Below are positions 46,641 through 58,422 of a stretch of 64,000 bases of DNA, piece by piece. Each line of letters starts with the position of its first letter. The first letter of the stretch is position 1. A program made the translations under genes and the position numbers. Under the pieces are notes generated by a model. The model worked only from the letters and a program-made list of their open reading frames with translations, did no database searches and had not been told where the DNA came from. Source of the DNA: Juglans regia (taxonomy: Eukaryota; Streptophyta; Magnoliopsida; Fagales; Juglandaceae); the NCBI RefSeq assembly GCF_001411555.2, contig NC_049907.1, forward strand, positions 32,129,734 to 32,193,733. Direction: 5' to 3'.

Positions 46641-47086
46641 AGAGATAAGGGCCAATTCGACCACCTACCACTACTTTAACTCTATTGGACGAGACGTTAT
46701 GTCGGACGCCTTCCCTCCTCCTCGTCTTCCTTGATGTTTTATTTTGGCATTTTTTTGTTTTGTTGAATTTCGAGCACTACCCCTTAGTAATTGTATATTT
46801 TCAACTATGGTTTATATTAAGAAAGATGAATGTTTGTTTTGTTGAATTTCGGGCACTGCCCCTTAGTAATTGAATATTTTGAACTATGGTTTATGAATGT
46901 TTGCAATTGAGAAATTTTTACCTTTGTTTTGTTCCTAAGAATGACCATTATTGTTTTATGGAGTGTGAATGTAATTGGTTTGGTCTTAGTTATGTGGAGT
47001 CAAGATAAACAAGAACAAGGAAACCAAAAGTAAGGACGAAATTGACTTATCTGAAATTCAATCGTGTGGTCTGGCAAGTGGCGGGA

Positions 47087-47432
47087 GAGTTCCTCGACCG
47101 TGTAACCTTGGCGAGAAGGTGTAGAGGGAGAGTTGCTCGACCATGTAACCATGGTGAATGAAGTGTAGTGGGAGAGTTGCTCGACCTCTTAACTCTGGCA
47201 AGTGGTGTAACGAGAGAGTTGCTCGACTGTGTAGCCTTGGCAAGAACGCATAGTGGGAAAGTCGCTCAACTGTGTAACCTTGGTGAATGGAGTTTAGCGA
47301 GAGAGTTGCTCGACCGCTTAACTCTAGCAAGTGGCGTAATGAGAGAGTTGTCAACCGTGTAGCCTTGGCGAAAAGGTGTAGCGAGAGAGTTGCTCAACCG
47401 CTTAACTCTGGCGAGTGGCATTCCAAGGGTCC
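47087..47432. repeat. 43-bp minisatellite, copy 2
   Basis: Same array as 41080-41425, with a few substitutions. In this copy it is joined directly to integrase sequence, which shows its native position at the end of pol. Confidence 0.88.
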
Positions 47433-47565
47433 TAAAGTGTCAAGATTAATAAAGAAAGAATATGATATGAATAATTGAGCTTACCAAAAATCCCTTGGTA
47501 AGAATAATGTGTCATAAAAAATGTGTTAGGCATAAAAATATCTTAAACATAAAATCTCCTCAAAT

Positions 47566-49511
47566 GCTCAGAGTTCCATGGGTAGGGCAATTCACACCCT
47601 GGTGCATCCTTTAGGCGATAGGCTCCCTGGCAACTACTGCCTATGACTACGTATGGCCCCTCCCATCTTGGGCCCAGCTTCCCTTCTTCTGCGGGGGTCA
47701 CCCCGGTCTCCTTTAACAGTAGGTCGCCAACCTTGAAAGACCTCGGTCTTACTCTTTTGTTGAAATACTACTATGTCTTCATTTTTTAGGCAGCCACCCT
47801 CGTTTCGACACTGCCTCTTCTTTCTTCTAATAGGTCTAGATGCTCTTCCAGCTTCCTTCCATTTTCATAGACATCGAAGTTGAGCTTCTTGTGGCTTGGT
47901 ATCCCCACTTCTACAGGTATCATGGCTTTGGTTCCGCATGCCAGGGCGAAAGGAGTCTCTCCTGTTGACGTCTTGGGTGTTGTCCTCTATGCCCATAAGA
48001 TTTTGGGGAGTTCATCTACCCACACCCCTTCTTTTCACCTACCTCCTTCTTCAATATCCCCACTATGGTCTTGTTGGTCACTTCGACTTGTCCATTTGCC
48101 TGTGGGTGTCTGGTTTGATCCCTAGTTCTGAACACCACCTAGGATAATGCTCCGAATCAAACTGCTTGTCGTTGTCGAAGATGATGCTTTGCAGTATCCC
48201 AAATCTGCACACGATTGCCTTTCATATAAACCTTGTCACACTTTGAGCAGTCACCATTGCCATGGCCTCAGCTTTTGCCCATTGGTGTAATAGTCGACGA
48301 CGATGATGATGAATTTGGTACCTCCTTTGCTCAGAGGCATAGGGCCGACCAAATCTATCCCCCATTGAGCAAATGGCCATGGGGCTGTTATTGACTTTAG
48401 TTCTTCAGGGGGCATGCTCGGGACTGGTGCATGTAGCTGGCACTGGACACACTTTTTTACGAACTCCTTTGAGCCTTGCAAGGTGTTGGGCTAATAGTAG
48501 CCTGCTCTCATAACTTTTGCTAGCAATGACCTTTCTCTTGAATGATTTCCACAAACGCCTTTGTGTATCTCTCTCATCACATACTCGGCCTCCTCTTTTG
48601 ATATGTATCTTAGTAATGGGCTCGAAAAACCCTATTTGTACATGGTTCCGTCTATCAAGATGAATCGAGCTGCCCTATTTCTGACTTTCCTTGCCTCCTC
48701 CCCAGAAGCAACTAGCTCCCCATCTTTTAAGTACCTGATGATGTTATATGCCCATCTTGGCAAGTTTCCTTCGATTTGAAAAACTTTCTCCCCTATGGCC
48801 GTCGTGTCTACTATCCTGAGGATTACTTACCATGACAACATTTGTTCCTACCCGATCGATGCTTTCTAGTTGTCCCCTCTGTAATTTGTTCGATCCAAAA
48901 ATACTGGAACTAATGGGATTTCTCTTGGACATGAAGGAGGTACCTTATTAACTTCAGTCCCTTCGCTGAATATTCTCCCGTGATTTGGCCAACCACTACC
49001 TACGAGTCAACTTTCATTACTACCATCGTTCCACCTAACATTTCAACTACAACGAATCCCATGAGCATTGCCTCATACTCTGCTTCATTATTCGTCATCA
49101 TGAAGTTTAGTCAGACCGCATGAAATGACTATGCGCCTTTATTTGTTATCATGTGGACGCCCACGCCCCGCGGATGAACCATTGACCTGCGCTAGCCAAG
49201 GTTCCTTCTCGAGTGCCTTTGGTGTCTCCTCGGGGAAGTTCATCAGTTCTGCGACAAAATGGGCCAAGACTTGTCTCTTAACAGCGGTTCTAGGGACATA
49301 GTTGATGTCATACTCGCTCAACTCAACGGACCCTTTCACCAGTCGCCCCGAAGTGTCAGGCCTTTGAAGCACCTTCTGCAAGGGTGTGGAGGTAATAAAC
49401 CCTTATGGGGTGGGCTTGGAAATAGGGGCGTAATTGTCGTGCTAACGTCACGAGTGCGAATGCGATCAACTCTATTTTTGGGTATCTCTTCTCGACCTCT
49501 CTTAAGGCTTT
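47566..49511 (-). pseudogene. Tat element 2 integrase and RNase H remnant
   Basis: Reading leftwards from 49511: an RNase H end (ALREVEKRYPKIELIAFALV, RQLRPYFQAHPIRV), connecting sequence (GSVELSEYDINYVPRTAVK, AHFVAELMNFPEE), a decayed second RNase H, then integrase with CVQCQLHAPVP and FAQWGIDLVGPMPLSKGG (first Asp, about 48330) and the C-terminal part (TPKTSTGETPFALAFGTKA near 47950). Stops and shifts are frequent. Reverse transcriptase should lie upstream but is replaced by a truncated LTR at 49512. Confidence 0.85.
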
Positions 49512-50808
49512 TGTGGCACCCCCAGCCCCCCACTTGGACCCATCGTACATGATAGATAATGTGCAATGCTCCTAGGTATACTAGCAGTATGCAATAAGTA
49601 ATGCAATGAAATATTTAAGGTTTGTGTAAAACTAGGCAATACCTAAAACATTTGCCTTAGCACATGGTACCGTAAAACTATGCATAACCCAAACATTGCC
49701 ATCGTCAAAAGATTTCATTTTAAAAGTACCCAAATAAAAGTTGTGTTCATTTTTTCCAAAACATTGGACAGACAAAATATTTGTTTCCACAAAAATAAAC
49801 CTCAAGTCATGTCTTTTCACCAAAAACTGCTCCATCAGGAGTCAAACACCAAAAGACCCCGTGTGATTTTTGAAGCTTGGGTTCTAGAAGTCCTAAATCC
49901 TTTGCTATTTCGTTTGCTTCAGCCGTATATTTAGAGGCTCGCTTAAGGAAAGTTGACAACTGATCCATGTTTCACCAAAATCTTAAGTTTTTCGTTGGGT
50001 TGGTAACCGTAGCATCAATCTCAGTCTCTCTAATGCTAGCTAAAATCTCCCTAAGAAGTGGGGTCGTGCACTTTAAAACATCTGCAGTAAATTCAAGACG
50101 AGCTTTCAATGTATACTCATTCCCTATCATGGAGCCCATCTAGGTTCATGACTCTATGGAGTCTGGGTTACCTGTTACAACTTCTACCATTCCGGGTGGG
50201 GAATGGTAGTGAAAACTACAACAATGAGATTTTGAGAAATCTCAGCAAGTGGGCACACAACATACAATGATTAACATAAGTATAGAAATGGCAACCCGTG
50301 GAATGCATGCATGAACGTGTACTTGACACATGACGTGACCAAAACTTGACTTATACACTTGACCTTTTTCAAAAGACATATGACAGATTCTTTGAATTTT
50401 TGGAAAAACATTCTTTTGTCATCATTTCATATCTTGTTAATCATGAGATCTGGAACATATCATATCATATCACGTGATCCGTATCATGTAAGCTCATTGT
50501 CTTGTTCTTATAACACATATGGACACGTCACGACTCCCCTATGCATCGCATGTTCCTGCTAGTTACTGCACCAACAACGGTCCGTTCACCATGGTGACTA
50601 TGTCTTATTCATATTCATATCGTGTTAACACGACAATACTTTGTCGAGTTATTTGCCTTAGTCATGGCATCCACTAACGTTAGATGCTACCTCGTTCTGG
50701 CATCATTTTCAAAAAGATTCATTCGAGACGCGCTGACGGATCTTTGTCGATCCAGGGGTTACCACTCTATTCTTAAGCACTCCAGAGTGAATAGAGGAGT
50801 TCGACTAG
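49512..50808 (-). repeat. Truncated Tekay/Del-like LTR (3' part only)
   Basis: It starts TGTGGCACCCCC on the plus strand (the inverted 3' end of the LTR) and carries the paired-hairpin motif near 50190-50250 and sequence similar to 29067-30440. It breaks off near 50808 where Tat protease sequence begins. The insertion together with a deletion has removed the host element's RT. Confidence 0.75.
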
Positions 50809-51527
50809 AATAAGATATCTGTCAAACTTCCATTATCTATCAATATCCTCCGCGTCGTGTAATTTGCTACCAGCATTATTACTACCAACGCATCATTGTG
50901 TGGGGTATACTACCCTTTGAGAGTCCTCATCGCAAAAGGAAATTAGGGGCAAGATTTGTACCCGTGCCTACTTGACAGGCCTCTCCACGCTATATACTTC
51001 CTCTTATCTTGCCCATCTTGCTTGTATAGGCCTTTCTTCCCAACGAGTTTTGTCCCCCCCCGCATAACCCCCCCCCCCCCATCTATGGTACAAATCTCTC
51101 TCAGAGGTGGGTTTCTTTGATCTATTTGCTACCTGGGTTGTTGATTCCTTGGTTCTTGCAATCTCCTCGCCCTCTTAGGTGACTTTCTCCCCTTGGGCTC
51201 TCACTCCGTCTAGGCTTACCCTCATACCTCTTATCATCTAAAAGCCGCGATGGGGAGGCGTTCTTGGCGACAATGTCTTCTAGCTCCCATTGCCCTTCAT
51301 CTCCTCAATTTTTTGTTTGAGCGTGTGGCAATCCTCAGTTCGGTGACCATTCGCCTTGTGCTACATATAGTACTTTTAGGTCCGCCGCTCGCGATCCTCA
51401 TTACGCCTAGCTCCTTCCGCCTTGTCGCTGTCCTGTACACTAGAATAGTGTACATGGTTGCTATTGTATCGCCCCGCATGCGTCTCTCGCTTCCCTTCAT
51501 ACTGATTCTTTCTCGGCCTTAGACCAT
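50809..51527 (-). pseudogene. Tat element 2 gag end and protease start
   Basis: Leftwards from 51520: basic gag tail (LRPRKNQYEGKRETHAGR), a segment like KANGHRTEDCHTLKQKIEEM, then protease ISFCDED, PHNDALVVIMLVANYTTRR and ILIDNGSLTDILF. The catalytic Asp-Asn-Gly is intact here, unlike in Tat element 1. The frame ends at the LTR junction near 50808. C-runs at about 51050-51080 disturb the reading. Confidence 0.8.
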
Positions 51528-54500
51528 TATAACAGCCCACTAGAAATTCACTAGTGGAATTTCTATTGACTTTAGGAATCTCGTGAAAACCTTATAAGTC
51601 TTTATGAATCGACCAATCGCATATGTTTTAGTCTGTCAACATAGTCAGTGTTATCACTCACATTCACTAGTGGAATTTCTATTGACTTTAGGAATCTCGT
51701 GAAAACCCTATAAGTCTTTATGAATCGACCAATCGCATATGTTTTAGTCTGTCAACATAGTCAGTGTTATCACACACTATAGTACTAGAAATATGAGTTT
51801 AATTATTTGAGATAGCTAGAAGTGTCAAAATGTGTTATGATCTACGCCATTAGACTCAGTTGATTATTTAGGATTTTATGGCGCAATAATCTATTTTCAT
51901 AATTTCGGACGAAACATCTATTCGAAATTGTGAAATTATTTTTAGGGGCATTTTGGGGTTGAATTTTGGTAAACGATTTTCACTATAAGTTAATATGAAT
52001 ATTTAGGATTTTTCAGTACTAATTTTATTATGTATTTTTCGGAGTGAATAGTAACCTTGATAAGCGCACCCAGTGTAGTGTTTTCAAAATCATAGTGTGG
52101 AATGTCCAAATTAGTTTAGAGAAGTTTTATTTGGACACTTGGCAAGATCTTAGCCACACATAGTGTGTAGTATTAGACACTTGGCCCAAAGAGGAACTAT
52201 TAGATAGATTTGTGAAGGAAATCAAGGTGTGAGATCTTGCCACCTGAGTAAAGTTTTATTTCATCTGATCAACCAAACGTGCCAGACCAAAAAGGGTTTC
52301 AATCCTAGCGAAACCCTAAATGGTTGGGATCCAATTGAAACCCCAAAAGCTTGGTTGAAACCGAAACCCTAAACGGTTTCCCCAAACCCTAAAGTTGGCC
52401 TAACCCTTTTTTAATATGATTTCTAGTATTGTGTTTCAACACTTGATTAAATCTCTTCCATATGCTATTAATTAATCAAATTATTTTGATGATAGATTTC
52501 CTTAGATTTAGAAACTTGAAAACTGGAAGTGGAAAAACAGTTTTTATTTTGTGAAAGTTTGAATATTTCATGGTTTAATCTTATTCCAAAGGTTTTTTTT
52601 ATGGGATGATCCTAAGCCTCTTATATACATGTTAGGATGTTATTTTGAAGATATTTAGTATTAGTTTTAAAGATATAATTTTTCTATGCAAGAGGAATTC
52701 AGTTAGGTGTAAGATTTGATATTTTTTTGTTAGATCCATGTTTTATTGAGTTTAGCCATGTGATTTTAAGTTTGATGGTTGGATATTTTTTAGGACACAT
52801 TTTTAAACTATGTGATGTTTTAGTTTAAAGATCACATGTCTTTAAACCATGGATCAAGAGATTGATTAATGTTAGTTGAGAGAAAAGTTTATGTTTTTGG
52901 ACTAAATGTAAAACCAAAAACTCCAAGTGTTATTTTGTGCTTTTTTGTGACTTTTGTTTGATCATTTAAAGCATGGTTGATCATAGGATGATGTTATGAA
53001 TATGTTAGAAGTAAGATTTGATTTTTTGGAATTCTTGGAGAAGTTTTGAATATGATCAAAACTTGTTATTCAAGGGTTTATTTTTAGTTAAAAAGTTTGG
53101 ATCTTTTTACTAAAATGTCTTGGGTTGAAGTTTAGTAAGTTCTTGTTGGATGTTTTAAGTATGTTTTTAAACTTAGGATAGGAAGATCTTTATTGCAAAA
53201 ATTTGGTTTAATTATGAGTTTTGAAATTAGAAGAAGTGCGACAAAAATCGAGGGGAAAAGCTATGGATGTTTCGGTCATATTATGTTTTCTATAGTTGTG
53301 ATTTGTTTTAAATTTTGAGTTTAAGGCAAAATTTAAATGAGGAATATAAATTTTGGAAATTTTTAGAGTTTGGATGTGAAATCCTTAAGTTCGAGGTAAA
53401 ATGGTCATTTTCCTGCATGTAGAGGGTTAAATGGTAATTTTACTCTAAGTTAGCTTGTTTTCATGCTTCTAATTATTAATGATTCAATTTTTAATTTTTA
53501 GAATCACTATTTTCAATTCCTCGTGTTTCACGCTTTATTCTCGTAAAATGCGACGATCGAGGTAAGTTAGCTTTTAACTTACTATCAGTTTACTATATAT
53601 GTGTGATGGGTAAGGAAACTACAGTTTATGTTCGTATGTTGTTATATATGTCATACCATGCCTTGTCATTACATGTTTATCTGTTACACAATCTATTCTG
53701 TCACGTATTGCTATAAGTTGCAAGTATGTCATGTTACGTTATGCTATCTGTTACATGTATGCCATGTCATGTAATATTCACTATTACATGTTATGCCATA
53801 TTATGAAATGTTGTCTGTTACATGTTATGTCATGCTTCAAAATATTTTTTGTCAAGTACATCATGTCTTTCGATTTACTTTCATGTACGTCTTCGTACAG
53901 TTAAGTTATTGTTTAGTTCATGGTTATTGTTAAATCTTGGTAACCCCATGATATAAGAGTACGCAATCATGGTAACCCCATGAGATAAAAATATGCAATC
54001 ATGGTAACCCCATGAGATAAGATTACGCAATCATGGTAACCCTATGAGATAAGACTACTCTATCATGGTGACCTCATAAGACAAGAATATGTTTCAAGTT
54101 CATGTTTATGTCATGTTATGTCTAGGTTCATGTTATGTTCAAGTTCACATTCATGTTATGTATGTTCACGTTCATGCTATGTTTCAAGTCCATATTATGT
54201 TTCAAGTTCACGTTCATGTCAGGTTATGTTCATGTTCATGTTATGCATGTTCACATTCATGTTATGTTTCAAGGTCATGTTATGTCATGTTCACATACAC
54301 GTTATATTTCAAGTTCACGTTTATGTTATGTTATGCTCAGGTTCATGTTATGTTCAAGTTCATGTTCAAATTATGTATATTCACGTTCATGCTATGTTCC
54401 AAGTCTATGTTATGTTTCAAGTTCACGTTCAAGCTATGTTGCTAGTCTATGTTATGTTTTAAGTTCACATACATGTCATGTCACGTCAAGCTAAGTTTCA

Positions 54501-55192
54501 ATTTTAGTTCAAGTTATATCGTTTATGTCATGCTATATGCCAAGTTATGTTATACTTACTTACGACTTTGATTATGCATTCATGTTTTTACTGTTATGCA
54601 TGCATCATTAACCTGTGTGGAAATTTCCTGTTAACTTGCTGAGATTTGTAATCAAATCTCACTGTGGTAGTCTGAGCTACCATTCCTCCGAATGGTAGGC
54701 AATGTGTTAGGATCAGAGTAGGGAGCAAACACTAGCAGACTAGAGGAAGTTGACTAGATGCCGAAGATGCAACACGGAGTTTGCAGCCTCCATAATTAGG
54801 TCTTTGGATAGTATTCCGGCATTGTTAGTCGAGTTACACGAGTTACACGAGTTACTCAATGAACTAGCCCAATAGTGTATTTTGGCAACGTAATTATGGA
54901 GTTAAGTCTCCGTTGTTTTGAGATTACAGTATTCTGAGACCCGTACTGTAATCGTGGATGTTTATTTTGTTAAGTATGCATGGATTATGCTTTAACTATT
55001 TGGGATATTATAAGTTTGGTGCATAATATTATTTGAAAAAAAAAATTATCCGTTGCGAATATGACATAATACTATATGCATGTTAGGAACATTGCATCTT
55101 TTATGTCATGAACAGGGGCAGGTAACCTTGTGTTGCATGTCCTGACTCTTCGAATGTCCATCTGATCCAAAGCGGAATTTGGAGGCTTCACA
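51528..55192 (+). mobile_element. Solo LTR, Tekay/Del-like, 3.67 kb
   Basis: Flanked by the perfect 5-bp target duplication ACCAT (51523-51527 and 55193-55197). It ends GGAGGCTTCACA and begins TATAACAGCCC, where TG has become TA. Excision rejoins the minus-strand gag frame. Near 54640-54690 it has the GAGATTTG...CAAATCTC hairpin followed by GGTAG...CTACC, as in the other LTRs of this group. A 116-bp tandem duplication lies at its start (51546 and 51662) and a 32-bp array at 53939-54090. No coding region. Confidence 0.9.
53939..54090. repeat. 32-bp tandem array inside the solo LTR
   Basis: GGTAACCCCATGAGATAAGA-type units start at 53939, 53971, 54003, 54035 and 54067, an exact 32-bp period. 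A CATGTTATGTTCAAGTTCA-rich low-complexity stretch follows to about 54500. Confidence 0.92.
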
Positions 55193-55197
55193 ACCAT

Positions 55198-56163
55198 TTT
55201 CTCAAACCTTCTTAGGGCCTTCCTTCGATGTGCTCTCCTCTTTCCATCCTAGCCTGGGAGTGAGGGCAATCAACGTATCCTCGGCATTTACAAAGTCATC
55301 TACCCGGTCCATAATTTCTCGCAAAGTGAAGGGGGTTTTCCTCTCCAATTCAACCATGATAGGACTCCTTGGCCAAATTCCCCCTAGTACTGCAACCAAT
55401 ATGATTTTCCCATCTTGGTCATCGGCGGTCATTCTTTCCCTATTGAATCGTGCCAAATATGCCTTCAAACTCTCTTCCTCCCTCTACTTTACAGTTAATA
55501 AGTACGTTGTTGGTCGCCTCCTCCGTCGATTGGCCATGAACTACGTGATGAACTGCCTACCCAGTTCCTCAAAATTCTTAATGGAGCCTGGTTGTAGTGC
55601 TCTGAACCAACCCCGGGCTGCTCCCTTTAATGTCAAAGGAAAATCCCTACATGCAATCTCCCTTAGGAATCTATGGAGAGTCATGGGGGCTTTAAAAGTC
55701 TCAAAGTGCTCCACCGAGTCCTTGGAACCGTCGTACAAGTTTATCAACGGGACCTTGAATTTCAATGGTAGCGATACCACCATGATCTATGAAATGTATG
55801 GCAAGTTGGTGCTGGTTAGCAGTTGATCAATTGACGAGGAGGTTCCTATCTTCTTGGTCATTTCCTCATATTTATCCATCAAGTTACGGAGATCATGATG
55901 CATTTTCTTTGCCTCCTCGTTCTCCTTAGGGGCTATACTCGCACTTGCGTTGTGAGCCTCCATTTCCACCCTATCAGCTTGACTGGGCATCGTGTCTTCT
56001 CTTGATGGCCCGTTCTTTGCCTTTTGAACCTCATTCTCCTTTCGTAATGACTCAACTTCGATGTTGAGTCTCCATACTACTTTTTCCATTACCGGTAGCC
56101 TTCCTTCCATGTTTCCCGACGTCTCTTATCTCTAGTTGTTTGAGATCGAGTGGTGGTGGGCAT
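55198..56163 (-). pseudogene. Tat element 2 gag, N-terminal and capsid part
   Basis: The likely start is ATG 56163 (MPTTTRSQTTRDKR). A coiled stretch (ENEEAKKMHHDLRNLMDKYE) leads to the gag core: PLINLYDGSKDSVEHFETFK, CRDFPLTLKGAARGWFRALQ, PGSIKNFEELGRQFIT, YLARFNRERM, FTLREIMDRVDDFVNAED. These are typical of Tat-lineage gag. Frameshifts occur near 56110, 55785 and 55480. The protein would form the particle shell. Confidence 0.87.
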
Positions 56164-56194
56164 GTGAAAAGCACATTGATTGTAAGATAACTAA

Positions 56195-56213
56195 TCCCAC
56201 ATATGACTCCAAC
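56195..56213 (-). other. Primer-binding site of Tat element 2, degraded
   Basis: Directly after the 5' LTR, on the minus strand, GTTGGAGTCATATGTGGGA resembles the Tat-type site TTGGCGCCGTCTGTGGGGA, with several mutated CpG positions. Its position and orientation confirm that the element runs on the minus strand. Confidence 0.65.
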
Positions 56214-56660
56214 TATTGAGGACGTGTTTCACTGCTACACGCTCTCGATCTCCTACAACCAAAGAGTAAGAGGGTTTGGGGGGTTGAACGGGGGCCCTCC
56301 AACGCTTAAAGTCAGTAATAATATCAGTCTTCTTAGAGCCAATTATTCCAGAGACTTCATTAGCGTACCTAGGTTCTTTAAATAGAGGACTTGTCATTTT
56401 GGGATCACCCAGACTAACTGCCTTGCCCGCTATTTGAAATTGGAACCCCGTAGCTTTCGGGTTATCCACTCATTTTGAATGAGTGAATATCCTAATTACT
56501 CTAGGATAAACAGGTGGGTGTTCTTATCTTTAATAAACTAGCTTGAGCTTCAATGGGCCAAAGGGGTTTGATTCTTGAGTGGCGTGATTTGTTGGGCCCC
56601 CATGACCTTGGCTCGGGGTGGTACCTCGTGAGCCCTTATGGTGGTATTAGAGCCCTTCCA
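56214..56660 (-). repeat. 5' LTR of Tat element 2, truncated at its U3 start
   Basis: Aligns with 34999-35423. On the minus strand a CTATTTAAAG TATA-like box lies near 56385, upstream of the gag start. Compared with the 3' copy, about 170 bp of U3 are missing beyond 56660. Confidence 0.78.
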
Positions 56661-57046
56661 ACATGTTTCATTTTGACCCCACATTGACAGTCAACTCTTT
56701 AGCAAAATGTATAGTTTTGCTTCAGTTGCTAGAGACTGACATGCAAAATGATCACTCTGATTATTACATCGATGGAACTCATAATTCATAACAAGATGGT
56801 TGCTACTGAAAACTAGGTTAGATGTGAACATAAGTATGGAAAACTTGGGTTTGAAACCCCCCACCACCCTTGTATAAAAAAAAGAGTCAATTTTTCCAAC
56901 ATTCGACCATAAGTATTTCCAAACAGACTCAAATTCCCAATATGAATACACTACAACAACTTATGACTTGAATGTGGAGATAAGTTAAGTTCTTTCACAT
57001 TGGGGTTGACTAGAATTTTAGTCTCCCTGGCTGTTAATCCTCTTAG
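56661..57046. other. Unassigned sequence with one repeat fragment
   Basis: Bases 56665-56715 are an inverted, diverged match to 34485-34535, inside the MITE-like element at 34393-34677. The rest shows no gene or boundary. Confidence 0.4.
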
Positions 57047-57049
57047 TAA

Positions 57050-57415
57050 GGTTGCGTTGGATGCTGAGCTAAGTCAAGCTGAGTTCAATTCTTTAAGAAT
57101 AGTAGTGAGTTGAAATGATAGAGTGAGTTTTGTGGGGTCCACTTAGAGTGAGTTCTGTGGGGTCCACTTAAAATGAATTTAAATATGTTTGAATGTTAAG
57201 ATGAGTTTATATGTATTTATGGTTAGTTGAAACAGGTTATGAGTCCTAGGTGTAAAGAAGTGTTGAATTGAAAAAGGTTGTAGGTCCCATATATAAAGAG
57301 GTTTTGAGTTAATATGAGTTTAGTAATTTGAGAGTTGGGTGTTTGGATGTTAGACTTAACTTAAAATTAGACTGAACTGAGTTGAACACAGATGAGTTTA
57401 ACAACCAATGGAGCC
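57050..57415. mobile_element. Tourist/Harbinger-type MITE, 366 bp
   Basis: It is flanked by TAA (57047-57049 and 57416-57418). The left end GGTTGCGTTGGATG and the inverted right end GGCTCCATTGGTTG are imperfect terminal repeats. The inside is rich in GAGTTGAGTTC-like and AAGCTGAGTTC-like foldback segments. Non-coding. Confidence 0.7.
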
Positions 57416-57465
57416 TAAATGTATTAATAGATGAGATTAGGTACCACATCTCAAGATAGACAGGC

Positions 57466-58386
57466 TGTGTCGCCCTTAAACCTCTACTTGGGATGTAACA
57501 GAGACTTAGAGCGTCGGGACATACAACACAAGGTTACATACCTCCATTCATGACAATTAATATGCAATGCATCCTAGTATACAACTAGCAGTATGTAATA
57601 ATCGCAACAGAATAAGGGTGATTAGTTATAACTCATGCCAGAATGAACTAAAACATCCCAATAGCATTAATAATCATCATAAGTTCAAACTTAAGATTAG
57701 AATTTCCTTAATGCAAAATACTTAATCCAAGTTCCATGGTTAGATCAATTATTTCATAAGCTCTAAAGTATGAAGAGACAATGCTTATGAACGTCAAAAT
57801 TATATCTAGTCTTCGCTCATGGTTCCCTCTTCAACCATTTGTATCCAGTGGTCCTTCCTGTTCTTCCTTTACTAGTCCTGACAAAACTTCTATCATTTCG
57901 GGAAATGATAGTGGATCCACAAGTGTGAGATTTAATTCAAGTCTCAGTAAGTTAAACAACTAACTTGGACAGCGATAATATATACATGATTAATGATAAA
58001 CATGAGATGCATGCAATGATATATAGAAAAAAAAAAACTGTATTTGTCTCCCATCCAGGTTCCTCAACATTTTCAGAAAAACTTTGATGCACTTTCTCTT
58101 TCAGAGAACATTTTCACTTTCTCATTCAAAAACATGACATTTCGGAAGAAAACATTTCATTCCTCATTGCTTTCAAAAAACATAACATTTCATCGTTATT
58201 AAAGTCATCATTAACATACGTATGGTAGCAACACGACCTATATGCACCGTGAGCACCTGCCGGTGACCGCAGCACAACTCATGTTGACACTACGTCTTTA
58301 TCTGCAGACATCGTTCTCAATGCATTGGTAATATAACATAACATCATCATAACATCATAACATATACACCCACCAGCATTAGGTGT
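57466..58386 (-). repeat. Tekay/Del-like LTR, 3' part, interrupted by an Athila element
   Basis: It starts TGTGTCGCCC and parallels the other inverted LTR ends (29067, 49512), including the hairpin region near 57895-57950 and the CACCAGCATTAGGTG segment (compare 50660). It stops at 58386, where the Athila LTR begins. The remainder is expected beyond the right edge of the window. Confidence 0.72.
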
Positions 58387-58422
58387 TGATGAGTGTACGA
58401 AAGTGCACTCTAAATACCTTAC
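58387..58422 (+). repeat. 5' LTR remnant of Athila element 2
   Basis: The first 36 bases match the start of the 3' LTR at 62765 (TGATGAGTGTACGAAAGTGC, CACTCTAAATA). The next bases are already gag coding sequence, so the rest of the LTR, the primer site and the gag start are deleted. Confidence 0.85.

Larger units (their letters stand above)
44677..47565 (+). repeat. Near-identical duplicate of 38670-41558
   Basis: The two blocks are offset by a constant 6007 bp and contain the same aORF C-terminal part, trailer and minisatellite. I counted about fourteen single-base differences over 2.9 kb, plus a 4-bp indel inside the MITE. Copy 1 ends exactly at the N gap, whereas copy 2 continues into integrase. 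It is either an uncollapsed haplotype or contig overlap, or a recent segmental duplication. Confidence 0.92.
34999..56660 (-). mobile_element. Tat-lineage Ty3/gypsy element 2, heavily interrupted
   Basis: Direct LTR copies (34999-35596 and 56214-56660) enclose, on the minus strand, a primer-binding site, gag (55198-56163), gag end and protease (50809-51527), RNase H and integrase (47566-49511), a 43-bp minisatellite, and on the opposite strand the aORF (from 35898). Reverse transcriptase is missing. Interruptions are the MITE-type elements at 36458-38669 and 42857-44676, the N gap with a duplicated block, a truncated Tekay-like LTR (49512-50808) and a solo LTR (51528-55192). Part of the 21.7-kb span may be an assembly artefact. 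Confidence 0.85.

Noticed and set aside
54089..54494. Cys/Val/Met-rich open frames in three overlapping phases
   Set aside because: They come from CATGTTATGTTCA-type low-complexity sequence inside the solo LTR.
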